Notes: generated by a model not told the origin, from the letters alone. 38,821 bases of DNA from CAYUPI01 sp964446585 (GCA_964446585.1 CAYUPI010000053.1:1-38821); one strand, 5' to 3'; counted from the stretch's first letter, positions 1 to 7,724 are shown. Numbers and translations: made by a program.

Positions 1-1
1 G

Positions 2-454
2 ACGAGTGTGACGATTCCCAACAGCGTCACCAGCATTGGCGATTATGCGTTCTATTATTGCACGAACCTGCACCAAGCGTATTTCCAAGGGAACGCGCCG
101 ACTGTGAACGGCGGTGCGGGCAGCGCGGACAGCACGGTCTTTTCCGGTGAATCGGGCACGGTGTATTACCTGCCAGGCACTACGGGCTGGGGCGCCACCT
201 TCGGCGGCTGGCCCACAGCGCAATGGTATCAGCCCCCGCCACAACTAACGATCTTGCTTTCGGGCGTCCCGCCCAGCGGGATTGTTTTGTCATGGCCGAC
301 CAATGCCGTTGGGTTCACTTTGCAATCCACCACCAACCTGGTTTCGCCTGTGGTCTGGGTCACCAATTCCCCCGCGCCCGTCGTCCTGAACGGCCAGAAC
401 ACCGTCACCAATCCCATCACCGGCCCGCAGCAATTCTTCCGACTCGTCCAGTGA
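2..454 (+). CDS. BspA-like leucine-rich-repeat surface protein, 3' end only
   Basis: This is the C-terminal part of a secreted protein whose start lies outside the window; the frame is open from base 2. The first residues (TSVTIPNSVTSIGDYAF) are a textbook LRR_5/BspA-type leucine-rich repeat, a fold used in surface proteins for binding. A proline-rich linker around residue 78 (QPPPQLTILL) leads into a C-terminal module of about 70 residues with GIVLSWP, GFTLQSTTNL, VNGQ/LNGQNTVTNP and QQFFRL. The same module ends the next gene. Modules of this kind recur at the C-termini of secreted verrucomicrobial proteins, so a role in surface display or sorting is plausible but unproven. The next gene starts 375 bp downstream, beyond a palindromic element. 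Confidence 0.8.
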   Translation, partial: TSVTIPNSVTSIGDYAFYYCTNLHQAYFQGNAPTVNGGAGSADSTVFSGESGTVYYLPGTTGWGATFGGWPTAQWYQPPPQLTILLSGVPPSGIVLSWPTNAVGFTLQSTTNLVSPVVWVTNSPAPVVLNGQNTVTNPITGPQQFFRLVQ

Positions 455-488
455 GCAAAAGGAACAACCGATGAGACGAGCCATAAGA
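235..488 (+). repeat. Shared 3' gene module, copy 1
   Basis: This stretch aligns base for base, with no indel (constant offset 1926), to 2161-2414. The match runs through the coding end, the TGA stop, an SD-like AAAAGGA and an ATG at 471, and fades near 488. Similarity beyond the stop codon indicates duplication or gene conversion of DNA, not only of a protein domain. The short frame opening at ATG 471 runs to a TGA at 558-560 (29 codons) and enters the palindromic element, so it is probably not a gene. Confidence 0.8.
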
Positions 489-512
489 ATCTCCGCCGTT
501 TCTGGCCCCAAA

Positions 513-736
513 CCCCCGTTAGGGGGTGACCTGTTTATAGCAACCGTGCCGGCCCGCTGAACCATTCTTTTTGTTTTTCGGCGGCGCGGCATTTGCAGAG
601 TGAATACCCAGTCCGGATACCAGCCTGCCACACATTCCCACGCACCCGGAACGTCCATGCGCCGCGCCGCCGAAAAACAAAAAGAAAGAGTACAATTGGC
701 CTTTTGGCCTATACACAAGCCACCCCCTCCGGGGGT
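513..736. repeat. Large imperfect palindromic element (MITE/REP-like) in a 375-bp gene-free stretch
   Basis: Bases 566-590 and 661-685 are perfect 25-bp inverted repeats (TCTTTTTGTTTTTCGGCGGC followed by GCGGC, and its complement). Outside them, 513-540 and 709-735 are a second, imperfect inverted pair (CCCCCGTTAGGGGGTGACCT... against AGGCTTGTG... on the other strand). Each outer end carries its own small hairpin, ACCCCC-GTTA-GGGGGT and ACCCCC-TCC-GGGGGT. The central loop is about 70 bases. No transposase frame is visible. Frames crossing it on either strand follow the symmetry and lack ribosome binding sites. It could be a non-autonomous mobile element, a REP-like dispersed repeat or a large folded transcript. 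Confidence 0.7.
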
Positions 737-829
737 TACCCTTTCCTCGTCCCTCCGGTGAGACTTTCTCTCCCCGGATTTCGTTTGGATGTATGAGCCT
801 GTGAGCTCGATAAACCAAACCACAAAATT

Positions 830-2380
830 ATGAATGCAAACCGCGAAGAAATCGTTGCTGAGGGAAACAGGACCCCCGGGAAATCAACACACACCGCCCG
901 AAAGTTGGCTCAACGGGCCATTCATTTTGGCCGGAGAATGTCGTCGGGCCCATTGGCCATAGGCCTGATCGCCGTGCTCAACTTGTTCTGCGCCGGCTGG
1001 CTGGGCGCGCAATCCGTCTATACCCCTTACACCTTCACGACCCTGGCCGGGCTGGCCGGAAGCGCCGGCAGTGCCGACGGCACGGGCAGCGCGGCGCTGT
1101 TCAATTGGCCCTGGGGCGTGGCGACAGACTCTTCGGGCAATGTTTATGTGGCCGATGAAAACAACCAGACGATTCGCAAGATCACCTCGGCGGGCGTGGT
1201 GACAACGCTGGCCGGGCTGGCCGGAAACCCAGGCAGTGCCGACGGCACGGGCAGCGCGGCACGGTTCAATGGCCCCCGAGGCCTGGCGACAGACTCTTCG
1301 GGCAATGTTTATGTGGGCGATTACGGCAACCAAACGATTCGCAAGATCACCCCTGCGGGCGCGGTGACCACGCTGGCCGGGCTGGCCGGAAACCCAGGCA
1401 GTGCCGACGGCACGGGCAGCGCGGCGCGGTTCTTTCAACCCCGGGGCGTGGCGACCGACTCTTCGGGTAATGTTTATGTGGCCGATAGCGGCAACCAAAC
1501 GATTCGCCAGATCACTCCTGCGGGCGTGGTCACCACGCTGGCAGGGCTGGCCGGAAACCCAGGCAGTGCCGACGGCCCGGCGCGGTTCAATGGCCCCTCT
1601 GGCGTGGCGACCGACTCTTCGGGCAATGTTTATGTGGCCGATAGCGGCAACCAAACGATTCGCCAGATCACTCCTGCGGGCGTGGTCACCACGCTGGCAG
1701 GGCTGGCCGGAAACCCAGGCAGTGCCGACGGCCCGGCGCGGTTCAATGGCCCCTCTGGCGTGGCGACCGACTCTTCGGGCAATGTTTATGTGGGCGATCA
1801 CTACAACAACACGATTCGCAAGATCACCCCTGCGGGCGTGGTGACAACGCTGGCAGGGCTGGCCGGAAACACAGGCAGTGCCGACGGCACGGGCAGCGCG
1901 GCGCGGTTCAATGGCCCCACTGGCGTGGCGACCGACTCTTCGGGCAATGTTTATGTGGCCGATAGCAGCAACTACACGATTCGCCAGATCACTCCTGCGG
2001 GCGTGGTCACAACGCTGGCAGGGCTGGCCGGAATCACAGGGAGTGCCGACGGCACGGGCAGCGCGGCGCGGTTCTTTTACCCCTTTGGCGTGGCGACCGA
2101 CTCTTCGGGCAATGTTTATGTGGCCGATACCGACAACAACACGATCCGCAAGAGATTCCTGCCGCCGCAACTGACGATCTTGCTTTCCGGCGTCCCGCCC
2201 AGCGGGATTGTTTTGTCGTGGCCGGCCAATGCCGCCGGATTCACTTTGCAATCCACCACCAACCTGGTTTCACCCGCGGCCTGGGTCACCAATTCCCCCG
2301 CGCCCGTCGTCGTGAACGGCCAGAACACCGTCACCAATCCCATCACCGGCCCGCAGCAGTTTTTCAGGTTAATCCAGTGA
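830..2380 (+). CDS. Secreted NHL-repeat beta-propeller protein
   Basis: The 516-residue product has a long basic N-terminus, then a hydrophobic segment (LAIGLIAVLNLFCAGWLG, about residues 43-60) that looks like a signal peptide ending at GAQS. Seven NHL-type repeats fill residues 70-442, each reading TTLAGLAG, GSADG, ARFNGP, GVATDSSGNVYVAD, NxTIRxITPAG. That number is enough for a closed propeller. The last 70 residues are the same C-terminal module as in the preceding gene. An alternative start at ATG 938 would give a shorter leader with the same hydrophobic core. Neither start has a well-placed Shine-Dalgarno; the GGAG before 938 is too close. NHL propellers usually bind ligands or proteins, and no catalytic motif is visible. 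Confidence 0.85.
   Translation: MNANREEIVAEGNRTPGKSTHTARKLAQRAIHFGRRMSSGPLAIGLIAVLNLFCAGWLGAQSVYTPYTFTTLAGLAGSAGSADGTGSAALFNWPWGVATDSSGNVYVADENNQTIRKITSAGVVTTLAGLAGNPGSADGTGSAARFNGPRGLATDSSGNVYVGDYGNQTIRKITPAGAVTTLAGLAGNPGSADGTGSAARFFQPRGVATDSSGNVYVADSGNQTIRQITPAGVVTTLAGLAGNPGSADGPARFNGPSGVATDSSGNVYVADSGNQTIRQITPAGVVTTLAGLAGNPGSADGPARFNGPSGVATDSSGNVYVGDHYNNTIRKITPAGVVTTLAGLAGNTGSADGTGSAARFNGPTGVATDSSGNVYVADSSNYTIRQITPAGVVTTLAGLAGITGSADGTGSAARFFYPFGVATDSSGNVYVADTDNNTIRKRFLPPQLTILLSGVPPSGIVLSWPANAAGFTLQSTTNLVSPAAWVTNSPAPVVVNGQNTVTNPITGPQQFFRLIQ
1037..2154 (+). repeat. Seven tandem 156/165-bp coding repeats
   Basis: The repeat units begin at 1037, 1202, 1367, 1532, 1688, 1844 and 2009. Units 4 and 5 are 156 bp, lacking the three-codon TGS segment; the complete other units are 165 bp. 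Units 3 to 5 are almost identical in DNA, including silent positions, which points to recent unit duplication or conversion. The period keeps the frame. Confidence 0.9.
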
Positions 2381-2414
2381 GCAAAAGGATCAGCCGATGA
2401 GACAAGCCATGAGA
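2161..2414 (+). repeat. Shared 3' gene module, copy 2
   Basis: This is the second copy of the module at 235-488, covering the C-terminal domain of the NHL protein, its stop codon and about 35 bp beyond. Here the ATG downstream of the SD-like AAAAGGA (ATG at 2398) opens only a six-codon frame before TAG. Confidence 0.8.
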
Positions 2415-2432
2415 TAGACGGAAAGAAATGAT

Positions 2433-2519
2433 ATGAACAACCTGAGCAATTCCCGAACCTTCGCGCCCCGGCTCTTGGCTGCCGCTAAACCCAAACTTCA
2501 AAAGAAGATCAAACCATGA
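2433..2519 (+). CDS. Possible 28-residue leader peptide overlapping the next start codon
   Basis: A short frame starts at ATG 2433, preceded by GGAAAG about seven bases upstream. It encodes MNNLSNSRTFAPRLL followed by AAAKPKLQKKIKP, a basic peptide without a membrane segment. Its TGA (2517-2519) overlaps the ATG of the GloVer gene (2516-2518) in an ATGA arrangement, the classic geometry for translational coupling. No family is recognised. It may be a true leader or chance; conservation in relatives would decide. Confidence 0.4.
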   Translation: MNNLSNSRTFAPRLLAAAKPKLQKKIKP

Positions 2520-4780
2520 AAATGAAAAACCTGGTCCTCGTGTCCTCTCTGATCGCCGCGCTCAACTTGATCCCGACTGGCCGCGTGACGGCGCAGACCT
2601 TCACGACCCTGCATAGTTTTACGGCAAGCCATACCAACGCTTCAGGTTTCTATACCAATAGCGACGGAGCCAACCCGTATGCCGGTTTGACTGCGGCGGG
2701 CAACTCCAACGTCCGATATGGGACGGCGGCTAATGGCGGCGGTTCGGGCGGCGGCACGGTGTTCGCGGTCCACACCGATGGCACGGCGTTTACAGCCCTG
2801 CATAATTTCGCCTGGAGTGATGGAGCTAATCCGCAGGCCGAATTGCTTGTATCGGGCCACACTCTGTACGGGACAGCAAGTGGAGGCGGCGATGGGGGCG
2901 GGGGCACGGTGTTCGCTATCAACACCGACGGCACGGGGTTTACGACCCTGCATAGTTTCACCCGGGCCTCTGACCTCAATTTTGCCTGTATAGATGACAC
3001 CGACTGTCAGTTTTACGGCGGCGTCTGCGCGACCGACCCCGCCAACGGCTTACAATATTGCTGGCGTCCCAACGACGGAGCTTATCCGGTTGCCGGATTG
3101 ATTTTAGCGGGCAACACCCTGTATGGGACGGCGAGTCAAGGCGGCAATGGCGGTCTGCACGCCGCTGGCACAGTGTTTGCCGTCAACACCGATGGCACGG
3201 GTTTTACGAACCTGCATAATTTCGGTTCCTACGATGGAGCTGATCCGGTTGCCGGATTGATTTTATCGGGTGACACCCTGTACGGGACGACGGCTGGCGG
3301 CGGCAGTTCGGGCAATGGCACGGTGTTCGCCGTCAACACCGATGGCACGGGTTTTACGATCCTGCATAGTTTCACCCCGGAGTACATCCTCTGTTTGAAT
3401 GGCTCCTGTCCTTCCGGATACCACTGCGTCTCCGGCATTTGCGTTCCTATTCCCGTTTATGGGTGTCCGGGGGGCTGTGGGCCTTGCGCATATTGTGTCT
3501 GCTTCAGCGACAGGGACGGTAACAATATCATCTGCTATTGCGTGGGTGATGGCAGCGTCGGCCCCGGCTGCGGCCCCGCCAGAGCGCGCCTGATCCCCAC
3601 GGGCGGAGTGACGGCGCAGACCTTTATCTCTATCAACCTCGACGGAGCTAATCCGATGGGCGATTTGGTTTTATCGAACAACATTCTGTATGGGACGGCG
3701 GCTGCTGGCGGCAGTTGGGGCGCTGGCACCGTGTTCGCTATCAACACCGATGGCACGGGTTTTAGCGTCTTGCACAGCTTCACCGGCGGCAGCGACGGAA
3801 ATAGTCCGGATGGCGGATTGATTTTATCGGGCAACACCCTGTATTCTGCGGCGTATGCCGGCGGCAGTTTAGGCCTTGGGACGGTCTTCGCCGTCAACAC
3901 GGACGGCACGGGGTTTACCAACCTTTATAGTTTCACTGGCGGCAGCGACGGAGCTAATCCGATTGGCGGATTGATTTTGTCGAGCAACACGCTTTATGGG
4001 GCTACAAGGAACGGCGGAAGTTCGGGCAATGGCACGGCATTCAGTCTTCCCTTGCCACCGCTGCCGCCGGTCGCGCATTGCAAGCACGTCACGGTGGCCG
4101 CGGGTGCCAATTGCAGCGCCGATGCCGCCGTTGACGACGGCTCATTCTCGCCCAACGCCGGCGACACGATCACGTTGGTTCAATCTCCGGCCGCCCCGTA
4201 TCCGCTCGGCGACACGAGCGTGACGTTGATCGTGACGAACAGTTCCGGCTTATCGAACAGTTGCATGGCAACCGTTACCATAGTGGACACGACACCGCCG
4301 GTGGTTGCCTGCCCCGGCAACATTGTCACCGACGCTGCTTCACCTGCCGGGGCGGTGGTAAGTTTTTCGCCGGCAGCTTCCGACGACTGCTCGCTGGCCG
4401 GTCTCACGAGCAGCCCGACCAGCGGCAGCACGTTTGGCATCGGTGATACCATAGTGAACTGCACCGCGACTGATGCGGCCGGCAATCAGGCCATTTGCAC
4501 CTTCACGGTGCATGTGAACGGCGCGGCGGAACAGGTCAACAACCTCATCGCGCAAGTGCAGCGCCTGGGTTTGCCGTCGGGAACCGCGAACAGCCTGAGC
4601 GTGAAGCTCCAAGGCGCTGCGAGCGCGCTGGACAGAGGAAACAGTGAGGCGGCTTGTGGCAACCTCGGCGCTTTCCTCAACGAAGTGAACGCGCAAACGG
4701 GCAGGAAGCTCACGTCTGCGCAGGCCGACGTGCTGACTGCCGAAGCAACACGCATCCGAGCGGTGCTCGGCTGCCCGTGA
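2516..4780 (+). CDS. Secreted GloVer-repeat protein with HYR and FIMAH-like domains
   Basis: The 754-residue product starts with a clear signal peptide (LVLVSSLIAALNLIPTGRVTAQ). About seven Gloeo/Verruco repeats follow (LHSF, DGANPxAGLILSGNTLYGT, GGSSGNGTVFAVNTDGTGF), which probably build a propeller. Two hyaline-repeat (HYR) style domains sit at about 517-668 (TTPPVVACPGNIV, GDTIVNCTATDAAGN). Residues 670-754 match the FIMAH helical domain (LIAQVQRLGL, FLNEVNAQTG, RIRAVLGC). Two cysteine-rich inserts interrupt the repeats, at about 2967-3070 (four Cys) and 3376-3590 (twelve Cys, including CPSGYHCVSGIC). After the second insert the protein repeats its own signal-peptide junction (LIPTGGVTAQTF), suggesting it arose by fusion of two copies. 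It is probably a surface or extracellular structural or adhesive protein. Confidence 0.85.
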   Translation: MKMKNLVLVSSLIAALNLIPTGRVTAQTFTTLHSFTASHTNASGFYTNSDGANPYAGLTAAGNSNVRYGTAANGGGSGGGTVFAVHTDGTAFTALHNFAWSDGANPQAELLVSGHTLYGTASGGGDGGGGTVFAINTDGTGFTTLHSFTRASDLNFACIDDTDCQFYGGVCATDPANGLQYCWRPNDGAYPVAGLILAGNTLYGTASQGGNGGLHAAGTVFAVNTDGTGFTNLHNFGSYDGADPVAGLILSGDTLYGTTAGGGSSGNGTVFAVNTDGTGFTILHSFTPEYILCLNGSCPSGYHCVSGICVPIPVYGCPGGCGPCAYCVCFSDRDGNNIICYCVGDGSVGPGCGPARARLIPTGGVTAQTFISINLDGANPMGDLVLSNNILYGTAAAGGSWGAGTVFAINTDGTGFSVLHSFTGGSDGNSPDGGLILSGNTLYSAAYAGGSLGLGTVFAVNTDGTGFTNLYSFTGGSDGANPIGGLILSSNTLYGATRNGGSSGNGTAFSLPLPPLPPVAHCKHVTVAAGANCSADAAVDDGSFSPNAGDTITLVQSPAAPYPLGDTSVTLIVTNSSGLSNSCMATVTIVDTTPPVVACPGNIVTDAASPAGAVVSFSPAASDDCSLAGLTSSPTSGSTFGIGDTIVNCTATDAAGNQAICTFTVHVNGAAEQVNNLIAQVQRLGLPSGTANSLSVKLQGAASALDRGNSEAACGNLGAFLNEVNAQTGRKLTSAQADVLTAEATRIRAVLGCP

Positions 4781-4927
4781 CACAGAAAGTCTAAACTGTA
4801 ACCAGGCACACAGATTTTAACGGTAGAAATCTCTGTTCTCCCTGTTTGCTCCTGTTCAAAGTCCCAAAAAGGCGTAGTCGCCGATGCTTGCCGCGCCGCC
4901 GTTCGGAAGTTGCTGCGGACAGGCTAC

Positions 4928-4951
4928 CGGACACCAAAACGGACACCAAAA
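4928..4951. repeat. Perfect 12-bp tandem repeat in the 4781-5148 intergenic stretch
   Basis: CGGACACCAAAA occurs twice in immediate succession. The surrounding 368 bp between the GloVer gene and the crotonase stop hold no convincing gene. The long frames crossing it on both strands overlap each other and the crotonase gene and lack family signatures. Bases 4830-4860 (CTGTTCTCCCTGTTTGCTCC) form a pyrimidine-rich tract. Beyond these and the terminator nearer the crotonase gene I see nothing. Confidence 0.6.
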
Positions 4952-5034
4952 GAGTTAAAGTCGGTATACTTGAGCACGCGGCGAGTATGCTTGATTCACC
5001 ATTGAAATCAGGCATATTTCCCCTGCAATCGCGG

Positions 5035-5059
5035 AAAAAAATGGCCAATCCCGGCCATT
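5035..5059 (-). terminator. Intrinsic terminator of the acyl-CoA operon
   Basis: Read on the minus strand, AATGGCC (5059-5053), a six-base loop GGGATT and GGCCATT (5046-5040) form a perfect seven-pair stem, followed by a run of T down to 5035. It lies about 90 bp past the crotonase stop codon, as expected for a rho-independent terminator of the whole minus-strand operon. Confidence 0.75.
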
Positions 5060-5148
5060 GGCTCCATTCCAACCCCCGCCTCCAAATGCTTCGCGCGTGG
5101 CGGAGAATTCCGATAGCCCTGTTGGTCCACGTCTGGCTGACGGTGCTT

Positions 5149-5943
5149 TCAAGATGCGCCTGCATTGGCCTTGGAACGAGGGTGCCACTTGGGGTTCCGC
5201 TTTTCGAGAAATGCAGACACACCTTCTCGTGCTTCACTCGTGTTGCGGGCGGACAAATGGTGCAGCAACGTTTCGTCCAGCTCATGCTTGAACGAGGATG
5301 GCCAAAGCTCATCAAGAACTTTCTTTGTTTGGGCAATTGACTGAGGGCCGCCTTGCAAAGCCGTTCGGGCCAGGGACATTGCTTCTTCCATGAGATGTTC
5401 GGTGGGAACGACGCGATTAACCAATCCTATTTGGCGCGCCCGTTCGGCTGAGATCAGTTCCCCCAGCAGAAGCAACTCGCGCGCGTCACGTTCGCGAACT
5501 TGCCGATGCAAAAGCGTCATCACTAGTGCCGCCACAAGCCCGCGCCTGACTTCGGGATATCCGATCCGCGCATCCTGCGTTGCCACGACGACGTCGCAAG
5601 CTGACATGAGCCCCGCGCCACCGGCGATCGCTGCGCCTTGCACCGCCGCAATGGTGACTTGTGGCACCTGATAAGCCGAACGAAGTATGCGCGCTACCAG
5701 TCGGGCGGAGCGCTCGGCATTCTCCGGCGAGTCTTCTTCGAGATCCAGTCCCGCGCAGAAGACGGGTCCTTCGCCCCGCAGAATGATTACACGCTGTCTT
5801 TGATCTTGCGACACTGACTCGAACGCTTCCGAGCACGCTTCCATCAAAGAGGCGTTCAGCGCATTGCGTTTAGCCGGACGATTCAATGTCACAATTGTGA
5901 TTCCCTCTTCCCGTTGCTCTGTCGTGATTAATGATGAGTTCAT
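5149..5943 (-). CDS. Enoyl-CoA hydratase/isomerase (crotonase) family protein
   Basis: This 264-residue crotonase-fold enzyme probably hydrates an enoyl-CoA in the carboxylation pathway of its operon (a glutaconyl-type CoA such as methylglutaconyl-CoA). It shows TLNRPAKRNALN near the N-terminus and the oxyanion-hole segments FCAGLDLEE and GAAIAGGAGLMSACD. It also has YPEVRRGL, which keeps the second active-site Glu of enoyl-CoA hydratases. The position of the first catalytic Glu (GGxxEL in classic hydratases) is Gly here, so the exact reaction is uncertain. The start is set at ATG 5943 because it overlaps the TGA of the upstream gene (ATGA); an upstream start at 5970 would overlap more and is less likely. 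It is the last gene of the operon before the terminator. Confidence 0.88.
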   Translation of the reverse strand: MNSSLITTEQREEGITIVTLNRPAKRNALNASLMEACSEAFESVSQDQRQRVIILRGEGPVFCAGLDLEEDSPENAERSARLVARILRSAYQVPQVTIAAVQGAAIAGGAGLMSACDVVVATQDARIGYPEVRRGLVAALVMTLLHRQVRERDARELLLLGELISAERARQIGLVNRVVPTEHLMEEAMSLARTALQGGPQSIAQTKKVLDELWPSSFKHELDETLLHHLSARNTSEAREGVSAFLEKRNPKWHPRSKANAGAS

Positions 5944-6320
5944 GGGCAATCTTTTCCACGGGGTTTGCAACGGGCCAAATCGCTTTTGGTTACTCTGAGC
6001 TTCATTTCGAGAATGGCCTGGCCCAGTGTCTTGCCCTGGGCATCAGTTCGCAAGGAGCGGCTCGCCCCTCCGGCCAGCACGCCAGGCAGGAGGAAATTAA
6101 GCGCGCCCAGGTTGGGCAGTTCGTATCGGATCACTTTGCCAACGCCCAGAGGCTTGAAAAACTTTTCCACGCGCACTGCCGACAAGTTGCTGCGTAGGAA
6201 CTCAAATCCTTTAGATGTGCGAGCGATTACACCTACGTTCGCGCTCGATCCTTTGTCGCCACTCCGCGCGTATGCAATATCTCCGAGGCGAGTCGGTCGT
6301 TTGGGTGAGGATTGTTTCAT
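5940..6320 (-). CDS. AtuA-like C-terminal domain protein
   Basis: This 126-residue protein contains the conserved LGDIAYARSGDKGSSANVGV segment, then KVIRYELPNLGALNFLLPGVLAGG and LGQAILEMKL, the signature of the small domain that forms the C-terminal part of full-length AtuA proteins (acyclic terpene utilisation). Here it is a separate gene, 10 bp after the AtuA core gene and overlapping the crotonase start by four bases. The two products presumably work together. The biochemical role of AtuA is not settled; it is needed for growth on citronellol-type compounds in Pseudomonas. Confidence 0.85.
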   Translation of the reverse strand: MKQSSPKRPTRLGDIAYARSGDKGSSANVGVIARTSKGFEFLRSNLSAVRVEKFFKPLGVGKVIRYELPNLGALNFLLPGVLAGGASRSLRTDAQGKTLGQAILEMKLRVTKSDLARCKPRGKDCP

Positions 6321-6330
6321 TGGCCGTTCA

Positions 6331-7716
6331 TCATTCAGAGGTCAGAACATCCACTCGAGGGCTTACTTCCTTTTTATCGATCAAACATGGCCAATAACCG
6401 AAGACATCATGCACACGCGGACGGCCCGCAGCGTAACCGGTAACTCCTTGGGGACCAGCGCAGATCAGCGGCGACATTTCTTTGGTGAACCTTTCCACCG
6501 CCTCACGCCGGGGATCAGCAACCGAAACACGCAACACAATTTCCAGAAGTTCTGCTTCGATCGATTTATCCAGCAGGCCAGGCATGCACGCGTCAGTACC
6601 CACGCATTCAATTGACGACCTCTGGAGATCATAGCCCGCTTCGCGCACTCGCTTCAGAATCGCGCCCCCTGAACGTTGCGCCTTGGCCACGGCATTGCGG
6701 CCAAAAATCGTCAGCACGCCCTGCGCCCGGAACCCATCCCGATACGAAGCGCTGACTTTGTAAGATGAAGTCGGTGAACGGCCTCGCGCGCCACTGACTC
6801 GCACCCGGTCTTTCGCTTCTTGCCGGACCTGGAGTGATAGAAAGGAAACCGTAACATCGGGACTGAGGTAGTTATCTGGATCACCGATTTCATAAAGCAG
6901 TTGTTCCTTGACCGTCCTTTCGTTTACTACGCCCCCGGTCCCTTTGGGCTTTGTGACTACGCACGTCCCATCTGAACCGACCTCCACAATGGGGAAACCT
7001 ATGTTGGCTGGATCCGGAACTTCCAACCAGTCGGTCGAAATACCTCCGGTCACCTGAGCGCCGCATTCAATCAAATGCCCCGCAATGGTCGCGCCCGCGA
7101 TTCGATCGTGATCATTCCAGTCCCAGCGGAACTCCGCCATGCAAGGCGCAACGGTCAGGCTCGGATCCGCGACACGGCCGGTGATCACAATGTCCGCGCC
7201 CCCTCTTAACGCCTCAGCAATGGATTTCGCGCCCAGATAAGCAGTGGCCGTCACCAACGAATCCAAAACTTTCGTCAGGGGTTCCCCTGTCTCAAGGTTC
7301 GCGAACAACTTTGACCTTCCGGCCTGCGCGCCCGCTGCTTGCAAAAGCGGCAAGACATCATCGCCGGTCACCACCCCGATTTTCTTTGAATTGATGCCGG
7401 ACTGGCAGAGAACTTCCGCGCAGGCTTTCGCGCAACCGTGCGGATTCAGGCCGCCCGCGTTTGAAATAACGCGGACTCTCGATCCTTTCTGCCAAAGCGG
7501 AATCAGCGAACGAACCACATCAACGAAATCGCGGGCGTAGCCTGCAGTTGGATCCCGTTGTCTTTGCGATCCCAGAATGGACATCGACATTTCCGCGAGA
7601 TAATCGAGAGTTAGATAATCAAGACCCGGTTGTTGAGAGACCAGTCGCGCCGGCGCATCGACACTGTCCCCCCAAAACCCCTGGGCGTTGCCGATTAAGA
7701 TTGGTCTTGAATTCAC
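6331..7716 (-). CDS. AtuA family protein (DUF1446 core)
   Basis: The product is about 461 residues. It carries the DUF1446 (acyclic terpene utilisation AtuA) pattern: ILIGNAQGFWGDS at the start, LTLDYLAEMSMSIL, RVISNAGGLNP, ADIVITGRVADPSL, HLIECGAQVTGG, KPKGTGGVVN and CAGPQGVTGYAAGRP. The C-terminal domain usual in one-piece AtuA is missing and is supplied by the next gene. Family context places it in degradation of terpenoid or branched acyl-CoA thioesters after carboxylation. The start is uncertain. GTG 7716 fits the conserved beginning and avoids overlap; a TTG at 7728 overlapping the upstream TGA is possible. Longer frames would run deep into the carboxylase gene. Confidence 0.88.
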   Translation of the reverse strand: MNSRPILIGNAQGFWGDSVDAPARLVSQQPGLDYLTLDYLAEMSMSILGSQRQRDPTAGYARDFVDVVRSLIPLWQKGSRVRVISNAGGLNPHGCAKACAEVLCQSGINSKKIGVVTGDDVLPLLQAAGAQAGRSKLFANLETGEPLTKVLDSLVTATAYLGAKSIAEALRGGADIVITGRVADPSLTVAPCMAEFRWDWNDHDRIAGATIAGHLIECGAQVTGGISTDWLEVPDPANIGFPIVEVGSDGTCVVTKPKGTGGVVNERTVKEQLLYEIGDPDNYLSPDVTVSFLSLQVRQEAKDRVRVSGARGRSPTSSYKVSASYRDGFRAQGVLTIFGRNAVAKAQRSGGAILKRVREAGYDLQRSSIECVGTDACMPGLLDKSIEAELLEIVLRVSVADPRREAVERFTKEMSPLICAGPQGVTGYAAGRPRVHDVFGYWPCLIDKKEVSPRVDVLTSE

Positions 7717-7724
7717 GCGAAGTT

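Noticed and set aside
519..818. Small coding frames in the palindromic element
   Set aside because: Frames on both strands follow the inverted-repeat symmetry and lack start signals; treated as element sequence, not genes.
1037..2154. Regular repeats resembling a CRISPR array
   Set aside because: The units are 156-165 bp, in frame, and translate to NHL repeats; there are no short repeats with unique spacers.
884..2251. Long open frame antisense to the NHL gene (about 455 codons)
   Set aside because: It is a mirror of the repeated coding sequence; the product is Arg/His-rich repeats without family match, signal or ribosome binding site.
4791..5340. Overlapping frames on both strands downstream of the GloVer gene
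   Set aside because: They run through the intergenic repeat, the terminator and into the crotonase gene; no family features.
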